Assembly: GCA_946902875.1 (NCBI GenBank) | Contig: OX336340.1 | Coordinates: 2,774,351 to 2,838,350 of the forward strand | Reading direction: 5' to 3' | DNA length: 64,000 nucleotides | Origin: Nematopogon swammerdamellus | Lineage: Eukaryota > Arthropoda > Insecta > Lepidoptera > Adelidae | In this document: positions 34,001-41,305 of the stretch, piece after piece | Numbering within the stretch: the first letter of the stretch is position 1 | Layout: every line of letters begins with the position of its first letter | Notes under the pieces: model-generated | What the model was told of the DNA's origin: nothing | Seen by the model: only the letters and a program-made list of their open reading frames with translations | The model's database searches: none | Made by a program: the position numbers and the translations under genes

Positions 34001-37000
34001 GCTAAATATAAACGCTGCACGCAGCACCAGTATTAAAATAAATAGCGATCGTCTAACGATGTGCAGCGCTGAATTACGTCGCGCACGGCACGGCGTTTGC
34101 GGAACGCATAGGGTTGTCAGTGCAATGACAGTGATTTTTCGTTTGATTGAAGCAAAATGTTGGTTTTTTTTTTTTACTTATTTATTATTTTATATCAACG
34201 ATTGTAATTTCTTTTGTTCAATATAGCAACGTCCTCATAATGAAAGATACAACAAATTCCCTCCAACAAAACATTCATATGATGAAGTTTCTATTTTAGG
34301 AAAACTTAAGATTAATATAATATTAGCCATGTTCACCGTGATGAGTCTTGTAAGGTGTAACGGGGTTTCAAGTAATGAAAAAATTAATAAAATCGAATTA
34401 ATTGAAATATGAGAACATTATTAAAAAAAAAGGGTCTTAAAATTTTTTTTATGTAAGTCAACGGCTGTGCCGAGGGACCAGTGGTACATTCGACTGAGCC
34501 AAAAAGACCTCTACTCACAAAGCCACGCTCAGAGAGGCGCCATTTTATTGATAAGATCGATTTTCTCAAAAACAGCTATAAGTAATTGTTTTGATAATAT
34601 TTTTTTATTTCGCGATTTAAAAAAAGTGGCCACTTTTTTTAAATTGCGAAATTAAAACATCATGAATATTATTAAACCGGAAAAAAATATTGTCGTAAGG
34701 AAGTCTCCAATTTTTTACTCTGTTCCTCGAAGTTTAGGTAAATAAGCCCTACCTATTACTATCACTGGTGACAACCCAGTAATAATAATTAATAAATAAA
34801 AATAAAAATAAATTAATTAATTATGTGCATAAATAAATTAATAAAAATGTGTAAATAAACGAATACATTAATAAATTGAACTAAGATACTTACACATAAA
34901 ATATTACTTATTTTTTAGAAATGTTTAGTCGGTTTCACAAATATGTATTAGTGAAACCGACAACCCTGAAATAATCATGAATCTACAACTCTCGCTCGCA
35001 CTGTAGCACAGTCCGTATTTAGTGTCTCGCTTCGCGTGAAGTTTATTGTGTAAGCGTTGAAGTACACATGACTAGCATCGACGGCCGCCGGGAGTCGACT
35101 GACAGGAAGTTTGTTAGTCAACTCTCTTCGATGGGGCGAAAGTACTTGCCCTTAGTATATCCTCTAGTACAACGTATAGCTCAATGTTTCAGGGCATTCA
35201 TATGAACCGTCCCCATAAGCACTCTGCCGGTGCGATGGCTGGCACGGTGGGTGTTCATGCGGATCGGCCATAAGTTCGGCCTGAAATTTCGAGCCACATA
35301 GGTCGAAGTAGGGCTGTGAGTATCCGTAAAATCTTTTAAAAATGTGTAACCAGGCTGATTAAAAAAGCGATGTTGGCCTACCGTCTCGAACAATCTTCGG
35401 AGCGCCTTCCCCTGAATGCTGACCGCTACCGCTGGACATGACGACGGACTTCACTTTCTTTGAAGGCTCCACAAAGGGGCTCGGGACGACCACTTCTTGT
35501 GAGAAAAATCTGTAATAGCATGTGGTGCTGTAAGTGTCGGACACTGGCTAAGCTCTTCCTGCTTCTTGAAAAGTATATGTGTCAAACAGCAAATTAATTT
35601 ATTTAAAAAAAAGAAAAAATTTAAGCAATATTTATTTAAAAATTGCTCTTTAAGTTTGCAGTCTCGCGGCCTAGCTAAGTTTGAAGCAGGGCAGGGATCG
35701 GAATAGGTAGAGTATAAATACGTAATGTTTGCGAAAAGACATAACATGGAGTGGTTAAAACCACCTCTTTCGGGAATTGTGAAAAAATTCTGGGAATTCC
35801 GAGATTTGAAAAATAGTTCCTGGTAGGTAGTGATATAGTTAGTAACTTTTGACACCTATAAAATGCTGTAATGTATGAATTAACGTTATTAAAAATCCCA
35901 AATTTTTTTTTGTCAAATCAAAATCACTGCAACATAATTTTTTTCTTAATCATTTTTGGGTTTTTCAATAAGGTATTAATGCATTACAGCATGTTACAAG
36001 GTGTCAGAAAGTTACTAACTATATCACTACCAGGATATATTTTTCAAATCATAAAATTCCTGGGAATTTTTCAGAATTCCCGAAAGATGTGGTATTAACC
36101 ACATCTTTCGAGAGGTGCGAGAGGTCCGAGGTTCGAATCCGGTCGGCGTGTACCAATGAGTTTTTTACTGACGAAAAAATTTACATGCATACCTACACCT
36201 GCTGCTTCACCGTTCGGAACCGGTGTAAAACTGTTGGTCCCTTCCCTTGCCCCTTACTAGGTGGTAGGCTCAAGTTGTAGCCGACTGGGTTGCGTTGGTA
36301 CAACCGTACTGGATGTAAGATGGCCGCATAGCAGCCTCGGTTGTGTTCTCCTCTAGTCCAGTATAGCCAGCAATCCAGGGAAGTCCCCGGTATGGCACCT
36401 ACCTTCTCAGAGGTGATATTGGCTGGTCAGAGCATGTGCTTTGGCCCCTCTGACTCAGCCACCCATACCGGATTAGATAAAAAAAAATATTCGCACCTCT
36501 CTGTAGCCTCCTCGTGGATCCGGTCGAGGTGCGGATCCGGCGACGGTTCGAACTGGCTGCTGCAGGCCACAATGTCCACCGGCATCAGCGTGCAGCGCTG
36601 CTCGATCTCCCACCGGAACGTGCCGTCGCTGCTCTTCTTGTACACCTTGCACATGCCCGGGCTGGAGTACACAGAGCTTATATCAAGGTGCGGGTCCGGC
36701 GAGGGTTCGAACTGGCTACTGCAGGCCACAATGTCCACCGGCATCAGCGTGCAGCGCTGCTCGATCTCCCACCGGAACGTGCCGTCGCTGCTCTTCTTGT
36801 ACACCTTGCACATGCCCGGGCTGGAGCACACAGTACAATGTACCGTGTCGGGCCGGTACTTTAAAAGAATAGCCCCACTGCATCTCTCCCCGTGTATGTC
36901 GTAAGAGGCGACTAAGGGATATGAACCTTCTTATATTACGAGGTGGTAGGGTTTAACCCGCCCGTGATGGTACCACCGCCCCGACTGAAAGGTCGGTCAA

Positions 37001-37840
37001 AACAGCTATGTAAATAGTTTGTGTTTTCCGTCCAGTTCAGTGTAGCCGGCACGACCGAAGGGATGCACTGACGTGGCACCAAGTTCACCCGGTGTTATGG
37101 GCTGACATCACGGATGTTGTAGGTGATGAAGCCAACCGTGTCAGTTTCCATAAAAAAAAACAGCTTATATCAAGGTGCGGATCCGGCCAGGGTTCAAACT
37201 GGCTGCTGCAGGCCACAATGTCCACCAAGGATTATAGGGCACGTTTTGTTTTTCCCGAGTTCAAAAAATCTGTGCTTCTTTTGACTTCATTATTTTACGA
37301 AATATTTGTTTATTCTGTACCTAAATTTTGCAGTTTCAATAGAGGTAGGTATTTAATAGGGTGGGAGGCAAAGGGTTAAAAAAATTATTTGAAAAAAAAA
37401 TTCTTCTTTTACTAACCTTGACCTAAAGCGATCACGAGTGGCTACAAAAAACCTCCACTTGGAAACAGTGTCTACCAGTCTAATTATTATTATTATGGAA
37501 ACAACAATAGAGGTTAGGGGTCAAAGACCCTGATCGGTCAATGGGAAAGGGAAAGTGTAAACAATCTCTGTGATCAGGATCAAATGCGATCTGTAGTTCA
37601 ACCGAATGGAACGTAGGTAGCAATAGAAATAAATCACACAATTTCAACGTGTGATATGAGCACCCAGTTAGCGTCTCACCTACAAATAGGTGTATGCAAT
37701 CGATGAATGAGCGCCCTCTCAAACGGGTTGCGCACGCGTGGGGCTTCCGGTGGAGTCGTGCGCTTCTGAGTGCCGGGGCTACCGACTCTTGAATCAGACC
37801 CCTCGGCCTCGGGCGCCCCCGCTTCCCGTGGAGACGACAT
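24180..37840 (-). CDS. bora: bora, aurora borealis (Aurora A activator); nine-exon gene span
   Basis: Bora is the cytoplasmic cofactor that, once phosphorylated by Cdk1, lets Aurora A activate Polo/Plk1 at mitotic entry. Identification rests on landmarks in the expected order: NPFERALIHRLHTPIC-SPG in exons 1-2, FRWEIEQRCTLMPVDI in exon 2, FFSQEVVVPSPF in exon 3, a TLLTLPPHLPPDIE block in exon 4, RRKLEF (RxL cyclin-binding type) in exon 5, CFSPIE in exon 6, and two DSGF degron-like motifs in exon 9. Exons: 37680-37840, 36497-36661, 35382-35509, 32585-32760, 31209-31379, 30534-30770, 29787-29956, 26616-26782 and 24180-25000. All junctions are phase-compatible and sum to 2196 nt (731 aa). Including the duplicated copy of exon 2 would give 784 aa. 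At about 730 aa it is longer than the fly and human proteins (about 540-560 aa). The introns are filled with SINEs, hAT elements and LINE fragments. Confidence 0.88.
25050..26085 (+). pseudogene. RTE-type LINE fragment split by a hAT element
   Basis: The left part encodes YDQCVLPVMTYG. After the hAT insertion the right part continues as CETWT and, after a frameshift, LKVAQRVMERAMPG. These are well-known C-terminal motifs of RTE ORF2. Lies in bora intron 8. Confidence 0.75.
25147..25993. mobile_element. hAT-type non-autonomous element in bora intron 8
   Basis: Ends CAGTGGCGTGCACAG and GGCACGCCCCTG, with exact 8-bp duplications CGTACGGG at 25139-25146 and 25994-26001. Very GC-rich inside (25580-25860). 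Inserted into an RTE LINE fragment. Confidence 0.85.
26090..26470 (-). mobile_element. SINE-A, full-length, antisense
   Basis: From poly(T) through the antisense body to the antisense 5S-like block and ACCACTGAGCTACCGAGGCTG. Lies in bora intron 8 behind the RTE fragment. Confidence 0.8.
26616..26782 (-). CDS. bora: bora exon 8
   Basis: Acceptor ACGAACAG is followed by G CGA GAC, giving RRDSGGSSVSGKRSASMSSL, then VQKLDFSADMSVDGSLPSRS and RCNSVL. It ends CTC G at a good donor, GTGAGC, phase 1. A different acceptor (AACTAG, 26818-26819) would extend the exon upstream but lies inside a MITE terminal repeat and does not match the phase of exon 7. Confidence 0.75.
26811..27073. mobile_element. MITE next to bora exon 8
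   Basis: Exact 15-bp TIRs AGTCGTCTAGTTGCA / TGCAACTAGACGACT and a 6-bp duplication CATTTG (26805-26810 and 27074-27079). It ends 28 bp from the chosen exon 8 acceptor and supplies the pyrimidine/branch-point region and a second AG. Confidence 0.8.
27137..27548. mobile_element. TIR element with TA flanks
   Basis: Ends TATACAGGTTGTTTC and GAAACAACCTGTATA are inverted. A TA duplication is possible (Tc1/mariner or similar). No transposase. In bora intron 7. Confidence 0.6.
27860..28014 (-). pseudogene. LINE 3' fragment bordering the exon-7 array
   Basis: Contains CTCGCGAAACCACG and GGCGCCATG, as in the LINE at 2015-2545, then TTTTGAAGATTCCCAGG. It joins the last, truncated array unit. Confidence 0.55.
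28015..29786 (-). repeat. Tandem array of bora exon 7-derived units
   Basis: About twelve head-to-tail copies (spacing 149, 155 and 160-166 bp) of most of exon 7. Each carries an acceptor-like end (TAGTATAGTACAG or GTGCAG), DLKRRVCYC..PSPGAGRSLL..RSASMK, and a donor-like CCACAG|GTCTCG. The exon-like part is 123 or 129 bp (multiples of 3), but the spacer of about 26 bp is too short to be an intron, and each native frame ends in TAG within it. Copies nearest the exon keep LNCVS-like codons; distant ones have YRVLS. The last copy is truncated by LINE sequence. Confidence 0.88.
29787..29956 (-). CDS. bora: bora exon 7, parent of the downstream array
   Basis: A poly-pyrimidine tract and ACAG precede KQNLTSPESEEMATCLNCVS, then RKDLKRRVCYC and SLLTRSASMKESPARH. 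It ends CAC AG at GTCTCG, phase 2, a weak donor. From exon 6 (phase 0) and into exon 8 (one base needed) the frame is kept. The exon is followed at once by about twelve derived copies of itself (28015-29786). An alternative is that a later copy is used instead, but the unit donors end in phase 0, which does not fit exon 8. Confidence 0.75.
30043..30168. mobile_element. Foldback hairpin in bora intron 6
   Basis: About 45-bp arms (TTAAGTTTCCGGATTAACAG and TAGGTTTAAAGAC against their complements) separated by about 35 bp (GTCGACGTTTCGCCCGC). Confidence 0.75.
30534..30770 (-). CDS. bora: bora exon 6
   Basis: The acceptor CATCACTTTCAG is followed in phase 0 by SRNVLCKGMKRTFGTPVSKL. It contains FGTP, CFSPIE, PATP and ISP, candidate proline-directed phosphorylation sites. 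It ends GAT GAG at donor GTTTGTG, phase 0. Confidence 0.85.
30985..31080 (-). mobile_element. CR1-like LINE 3' tail
   Basis: Reverse complement matches the 3' UTR of the LINE at 2981-3552 (GATAATGACAAAAACAACAA, GGATTTAGACGTATCAG). The long T run is its tail. In bora intron 5. Confidence 0.7.
31209..31379 (-). CDS. bora: bora exon 5
   Basis: The acceptor GTATTGAAG is followed in phase 0 by DQSMSSEYESDSWLRRKLEF. The RRKLEF motif corresponds to the vertebrate RRKLF. An acidic/serine stretch and a PQPQPAQP run follow. The donor after TTG is GTACTC, which is weak. Confidence 0.82.
31600..31905 (-). pseudogene. LINE ORF2 fragment (RTE-like C-terminus)
   Basis: Minus frame HVGRMDDRRLTKEIYGANVS, then GRVGKGRSRRTYLDQIGHV, a motif widespread in lepidopteran LINE ORFs. 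Broken by stops. In bora intron 4. Confidence 0.65.
31920..32462. mobile_element. TIR element in bora intron 4
   Basis: Ends TAATATGTATTCTACTAGA and TCTAGTAGAATACATATTA are exact inverted repeats of 19 bp. A 146-codon minus frame inside (ending at 31900) includes RLRYVDTMRGFTHEEHAAFS; I do not recognise it. Confidence 0.65.
32585..32760 (-). CDS. bora: bora exon 4
   Basis: The acceptor CCTTTGTCAG is followed by AA ATT GTT (phase 1 match, GAA). It encodes EIVDTAIASNKLLL, then AQTLLTLPPHLPPDIEAILE, comparable to the TQTTLSLP region of vertebrate Bora. It ends TAC AGA CAG at donor GTACCG, phase 0. The acceptor and the first five codons also occur in a repeat copy at 11300-11614. Confidence 0.82.
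32765..33065 (+). mobile_element. LINE 3' end abutting bora exon 4
   Basis: Contains GCGGAGTTTCTTGCCGGCTC and GGGTGTAATCGAACCGGA, then AATAAAGAATAAAG, a LINE 3' region also seen at 11300-11420 and 53326-53452. Its left part runs into the exon 4 acceptor. Confidence 0.65.
33129..33483 (-). mobile_element. SINE-B, full-length, with target duplication
   Basis: Antisense of TACCGTGTGGGGCCGG ... with an (ATGT)n tail. Flanked by ACATTTGATAGAT (with one mismatch after it) on both sides. It shares its head domain with some SINE-A copies. In bora intron 3. Confidence 0.75.
34440..34560 (-). pseudogene. LINE 3' fragment
   Basis: AGCCACGCTCAGAGAGGCGCCAT without its final bases equals the 3' end of the 2015-2545 LINE; a poly(T) run lies to the left. 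Confidence 0.55.
35382..35509 (-). CDS. bora: bora exon 3
   Basis: The acceptor TGCTATTACAG is followed by A TTT TTC TCA, completing an arginine with AG from exon 2. It encodes FFSQEVVVPSPFVEPSKKVK, matching the vertebrate FFTKSVIVPSPW block that follows the FRWxI core. It ends GAC G at donor GTAGGC, phase 1. Confidence 0.88.
35692..36104. mobile_element. Foldback MITE (AATAGGTAGAGTATA family), copy 3
   Basis: Starts CAGGGATCGGAATAGG. The right arm is cut off at ACCACATCTTTCG by the SINE-C insertion. In bora intron 2. Confidence 0.7.
36105..36490 (+). mobile_element. SINE-C (tRNA-like head), 5'-truncated
   Basis: B box GGTTCGAATCCGG, the central domain shared with SINE-A (CTTACTAGGTGGTAGG), then CAGCCACCCATACCGGATTA and an A tail. 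The A tail stops about 6-8 bp from the donor of bora exon 2. Confidence 0.8.
36497..36661 (-). CDS. bora: bora exon 2 (FRWxI core), proximal copy
   Basis: The acceptor TGTACTCCAG precedes C CCG GGC ATG. With AG from exon 1 this completes a serine, giving HTPIC-SPGMCKVYKKSSDG. FRWEIEQRCTLMPVDI aligns with the vertebrate core FRWSIDQLAEINPVEI. It ends GAG AG before the donor GTGCGA (36496). The exon lies directly downstream of an in-frame duplicate (36662-36820). A SINE poly(A) abuts the donor within about 8 bp. Confidence 0.88.
36662..36820 (-). CDS. bora: Duplicated bora exon 2 core, distal copy
   Basis: A 159-bp (53-codon) tandem copy of exon 2 with 23 bp of intron end between the two exon bodies. 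It has its own acceptor (TGTGCTCCAG before 36820) but no donor. Instead it reads straight through LDISSVYS into the proximal copy without a stop. If the distal acceptor is used, the protein carries the FRWxI core twice. If the proximal acceptor is used, this copy is intronic. Confidence 0.75.
36835..37158 (+). mobile_element. SINE-A inside the duplicated bora exon-2 array
   Basis: Starts ACCGTGTCGGGCCGGTAC and ends CAGTTTCCATA plus an A run. It separates the partial third copy from the distal copy of exon 2. Confidence 0.8.
37159..37222 (-). pseudogene. Third, partial copy of bora exon 2
   Basis: Antisense sequence matching VDIVACSSQFEP then PDPHLDIS of exon 2, broken off at GTCCACC|AAGG. 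A SINE-A insertion (36835-37158) separates it from the distal copy. The flanks CTGGAGCACACAG and AGCTTATATCAAGG would be contiguous in the array without the SINE. Confidence 0.75.
37680..37840 (-). CDS. bora: bora exon 1 (start)
   Basis: The ATG at 37840 has G at -3 (GTG ATG) and opens MSSPREAGAPEAEG. An alternative in-frame ATG lies at 37948 (C at -3), which would add 36 residues. The exon contains RVRNPFERALIHRLHTPIC, the conserved Bora N-terminal motif, and several S/T-P sites (SP, TP) of the kind phosphorylated by Cdk1. It ends TGT AG at the donor GTGAGA (37679), phase 2. Confidence 0.85.
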
Positions 37841-38065
37841 CACAGAAACCGTTCGAAAATAACTGCCTCTGGCGGGCCGCCCCCCGCGCTGCGCCGAATC
37901 TGTGGTCTGTGTTGTGTTCGGTCGGCCGGTCGGCAATGTGTCATGCATTTGTCATTCATTGTCAGACATACGGTCCGCCACCTGAACGAGCTACTGGCTC
38001 CTACTACGGCTTCTTTAACGAATGGCTCGGGGTCAATTCTCCGTCTCTCACTGACAGTTGGTAAT
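37841..38065 (-). promoter_or_regulatory. Putative bora upstream/5' UTR region
   Basis: Directly upstream of the bora start and locally GC-rich. No TATA box was identified. Bases 38023-38065 are repeated in inverted orientation at 38468-38512. Confidence 0.35.
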
Positions 38066-38121
38066 CCCAAGAGAGCTTTATTTTCGGAAACTTTGATTTC
38101 GTGCGCAAGTGGTGTTCAGAT

Positions 38122-38250
38122 GGTTTAAAAAAAAAATAACCAGGGTTAATATAAAGAAGATGCGTCTATGCTGCTACGCTACGCATCTTCTATATATTAA
38201 CCCTAACCTAATGTTGAGGCGGCGCATGTCGTTTTTGTTACGTTTGTATT
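38122..38250. repeat. GATGCGTCGC-family palindromic repeat
   Basis: GGGTTAATATAAAGAAGATG pairs with CATCTTCTATATATTAACCC, followed by TGTTGAGGCGGCGCATGTCG. Relatives lie at 38598-38690, 39060-39135, 39345-39395 (inverted), 41312-41345, 50560-50625 and 56400-56500. Confidence 0.6.
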
Positions 38251-38344
38251 TCCGAAAATAATTCTTAGGTGGTTATAAAAAAAACTAAACACCCTAAAAA
38301 AATTTAAACACCGTAACATTGCTTAAAAAAAAAACAAAAAAAAA

Positions 38345-38412
38345 TTTTGAGGGATTCGAACCCATGGTCAAAAAATACAAATCCTACACTCTTACCACTG
38401 AGCCACGAAATC
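38345..38412 (-). other. tRNA-like sequence (box A and box B), not a functional tRNA
   Basis: Minus strand has TGGCTCAGTGG and GGTTCGAATCC at tRNA spacing followed by a T run. The acceptor stem does not pair, so I treat it as a tRNA-derived SINE head or relic. Confidence 0.4.
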
Positions 38413-38825
38413 ACATAAACGACCAAACGAATATCGGATTCCCTTGGTTCGCTTTCGGCTTTCTTAGGAGGACAACTGTCAGTGAGAGACAGAGAATTGG
38501 CCCCGAGCCACTTGTCTCCTTTAGGGGTCTGGCACAGGAGAGAACAAAGGAACGAACGATGGCGCTGTAGATCAGCTGTGATTTTTTGGAGGTTAAAAAA
38601 AATAACCAGGGTTAATATAAAGAAGCGACGCATCTTCTCTATATTAAAACCTAATGTTGAGGCGGTGCATGTCGTTTTTGTTACGTTTCGTTTCTGCCAC
38701 TTCGCGTTTACAATCAGCTGATCTACAGCAGAAGTGTTCCTTTGTTCTATCATGTGCCGCGTGCCTCCTTTAGATCCTTTCGGCAAACTTCGGCTCTAAG
38801 GAATGTATGGTATGATATGTATATA

Positions 38826-38990
38826 TATATTTTTTTTATGGAACCTGACACGGTTGGCTACATCTCCTACAACATCCGTGATGTCAGCCCTTAACACAGG
38901 GTGAACTAGGTGCCATGTCAGTGCTTCCCTTCATTTCATGTCGGCTACACTAAACTGGATGGAAAACACGAACTATTTACATAGCCGTTT
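38826..38990 (-). mobile_element. SINE-A, antisense, truncated
   Basis: Poly(T), ATGGAACCTGACACGG, antisense body to CATAGCCGTTTCGGCCG. Confidence 0.7.
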
Positions 38991-39559
38991 CGGCCGTATG
39001 AGTGATGTTGTGTGGTATGTATGAGTGATGTTTTGGTGGTGTAAATAAAAAATTACCACGGATAGAGAAGATGCGTCGCGTAGTCTTCTTAACTCTAACC
39101 AAATGTTGAGGCGGTGCATGTCGTTTTTTGTTACGTTTCGTTTCAAGCCGAGTGTTTCGTTTCGAGCCGAGTCAACCCGAGCCGCAGGATCGCAAGATCC
39201 GCAGGATCCGCAGGAGCCGCCAGAGCTTTCAGGTGTAAAACCCGGCGCGACGCGGGTGGTGTGGCGCGCGCGCACGATTCCTTCATCGCACGCAGGAGAG
39301 CTTTGACGGAGCTGCTGTGGTAGCAGCCAAACTGCACTATGGGAGTTTAACAAAAACGACATGCACCGCCTCAACATTAGGTTAGGGTTAAATTAAAGAA
39401 GCGACTAAGGGATATGACTCCCTTCTTATATTACTAGGTGGCAGGCCCGGATCTAGGGGGGGCAAACCGGGTTGCGTGCCCCGGGCGGCACTGTAAGGGG
39501 GCGCCAAAATAAGTTTGAAAAAAAAAATCACTAAAGCGCTTTCAGGATTCAGGACGTAA

Positions 39560-39849
39560 GTTTAGTTATCGTACTATCGATTGTTCATTTGATGCCAATC
39601 TAGCTCGAAAATATTACAGAGATTTAAATGGAACTGATTTCTGTCAGGAACTTGCTGTATTTAAAATGCAAGCTCCACTTGTAATCGGAATCAACGAAAA
39701 GACAAGTGCATTCGAGCTGTTGCAACATATATGCAAACTTGACTTGCAAGAAGCTTTTCCCAATATTAGTACCTATGGCTTTAAGAATATACTGCACATT
39801 ACCGACGACTTCTGCAAGCTGTGAGCGAAGTTTCAGCAAACTAAAAACT
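39560..39849 (+). pseudogene. hAT transposase C-terminal (dimerisation) remnant
   Basis: Plus frame with AFPNISTY, then, one frameshift later, LPTTSASCERSFSKLKTI and a stop. The A-S-CERSFS-LK signature marks the C-terminal dimerisation domain of hAT transposases. The zinc-finger and catalytic regions are missing. Confidence 0.75.
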
Positions 39850-40610
39850 ATTTAAAAAAATATAAAAACCGCCTTCAAAAATGTATGAAATAAAAAAAAA
39901 TCGAACCCTAGAGTTGAAGGCGGTGCTAAAGAAGGCTACACAAATCACAAAGGATATCATCCACTCATGTTTTCTTTCATGCATAATTTTTGCTTGCTTT
40001 AGCACCGCCTTCAATTCTTAGGTTCGATTTTTTAATAATCGAAATCGGTTGAAGTGGTACAGAATTATTCGACGCTATGTTTCAAACTGCAAATTGCTTA
40101 AAAAGTCCACATCACAAAAGTTTTGCTGAAGGTAACCACACAACATAGTAATTATCAAACTGCAAATTGCTGAAAAAGTCCACATCACAAAAGTTTTGCT
40201 GAAGGTAACCACACACCATAGTATTTTGTTGATTTTTCAAAAACCGCTGAATCAATTTCGATAAAATTTATATGGGACCACCTCTGAAGTATGGCCTACC
40301 AAACAAAAAAAGAATTTTCAAAATCAGCCCACAATTGACGGAGTAATCGCGTAACAAACATAAAAAAACATACATTCGAATTGAGAACCTCCTCCTTTCG
40401 GGAAGTCTGTTAAAAATCGAACCCTAGTGTTGAAGGCGGTGCTAAAGAAGGCTACACAAATCACAAAGGATATCATCCACTCATGTTTTCTTTCATGCAT
40501 CATTTTTGCTTGCTTTAGCACCGCTTTCAACTCAAGGGTTCGATTTTTTTTTATATCATACATTTTTGAAGGCGGTTTTTATATTTTTTTAAATAGTTTT
40601 TTATTTCACG
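39840..40610. repeat. Nested palindromic MITE pair inside the hAT element
   Basis: Two nearly identical TIR units at about 39889-40040 and 40412-40555 (ATCGAACCCTAGAGTTGAAG ... TTCAATTCTTAGGTTCGAT). They lie between inverted outer flanks (AACCGCCTTCAAAAATGTAT and its complement). A 70-bp direct repeat (ACTGCAAATTGCTTAAAAAG) lies between them. Confidence 0.65.
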
Positions 40611-41305
40611 GTTTTCTGTAGTAATATATTGCTATTAATGTACTCGGCGGAAGCTCGCTTTCCAGTCCTATCTTGACCAAATGGAAGCACCAGCTTTCAA
40701 ATAAACAAAGAATCATAAAAATCGGTTCACCTAGTCAAAAGTTCTGAGGTAACAAAATAAAAAAAAATACAGTCGAATTGAGAACCTCCTCCTTTTTTTG
40801 AAGTCGGTTAATAATTAAAACCTACCTACGTTCAACAATGAGTCAGGATCGTCTGTCTGGCCTCGCGATCCTAGCCATCGAGCTCGGCTTGTAAAACTGT
40901 AGCAAATGTTTAATAAAGAGTAGGTAAAAATTTATTTAAGGCTTTTTATTCTCCCGGTCACAAAAAATCCCACCTAGTTCCTTTTATGAGTTTTTGAAAT
41001 CACCAATTTCAAATGCTGGAGGGGAGGGGCGCCAGTTTCAAGTTTTTGCCCCGGTTCGGAAAAATCGTAGATCCGAGGCTGCTAGGTGGTAGGGTTTAAC
41101 CCGCCCGGGATGATACCACCGCACTGAATGAAAGGTCGGTCGAAACGGCTATGTAAATAGTTTGTGTTTTCCGTCCAGTTCAGTGTAGCCGGCACGACCG
41201 AAGGGAAGCACTGACGTGGCACCAAGTTCACCCGGTGTTATGGGCTGACATCACGGATGTTGTAGGTGATGTAGCCAACCGTGTCAGTTTCCATAAAAAA
41301 AAAAA

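Larger units (their letters stand above)
39442..41081 (+). mobile_element. hAT transposon relic
   Basis: Ends CAGGCCCGGATCTAGG and GTAGATCCGAGGCTG, with exact 8-bp duplications CTAGGTGG (39434-39441 and 41082-41089). It carries remains of a hAT transposase C-terminus and two nested MITE copies. Confidence 0.85.
39398..41300 (+). mobile_element. SINE-A split by a hAT element
   Basis: The SINE runs from about 39398 to 39441 and resumes at 41082 with its central domain, ending in an A run near 41305. The break is explained exactly by the hAT element at 39442-41081 with an 8-bp duplication of SINE sequence. Confidence 0.85.

Noticed and set aside
36106..36500. GAGAGGTGCGA shared by the SINE-C head and the bora exon 2 donor on the opposite strand
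   Set aside because: Only 11 bases match and flanking sequence differs; coincidence is likely.
36514..36864. 116-codon plus ORF opposite bora exon 2
   Set aside because: Antisense shadow of the duplicated exon.
38345..38412. tRNA gene
   Set aside because: Good A and B boxes but no pairing acceptor stem; treated as a tRNA-derived relic. The same applies to 58558-58625.
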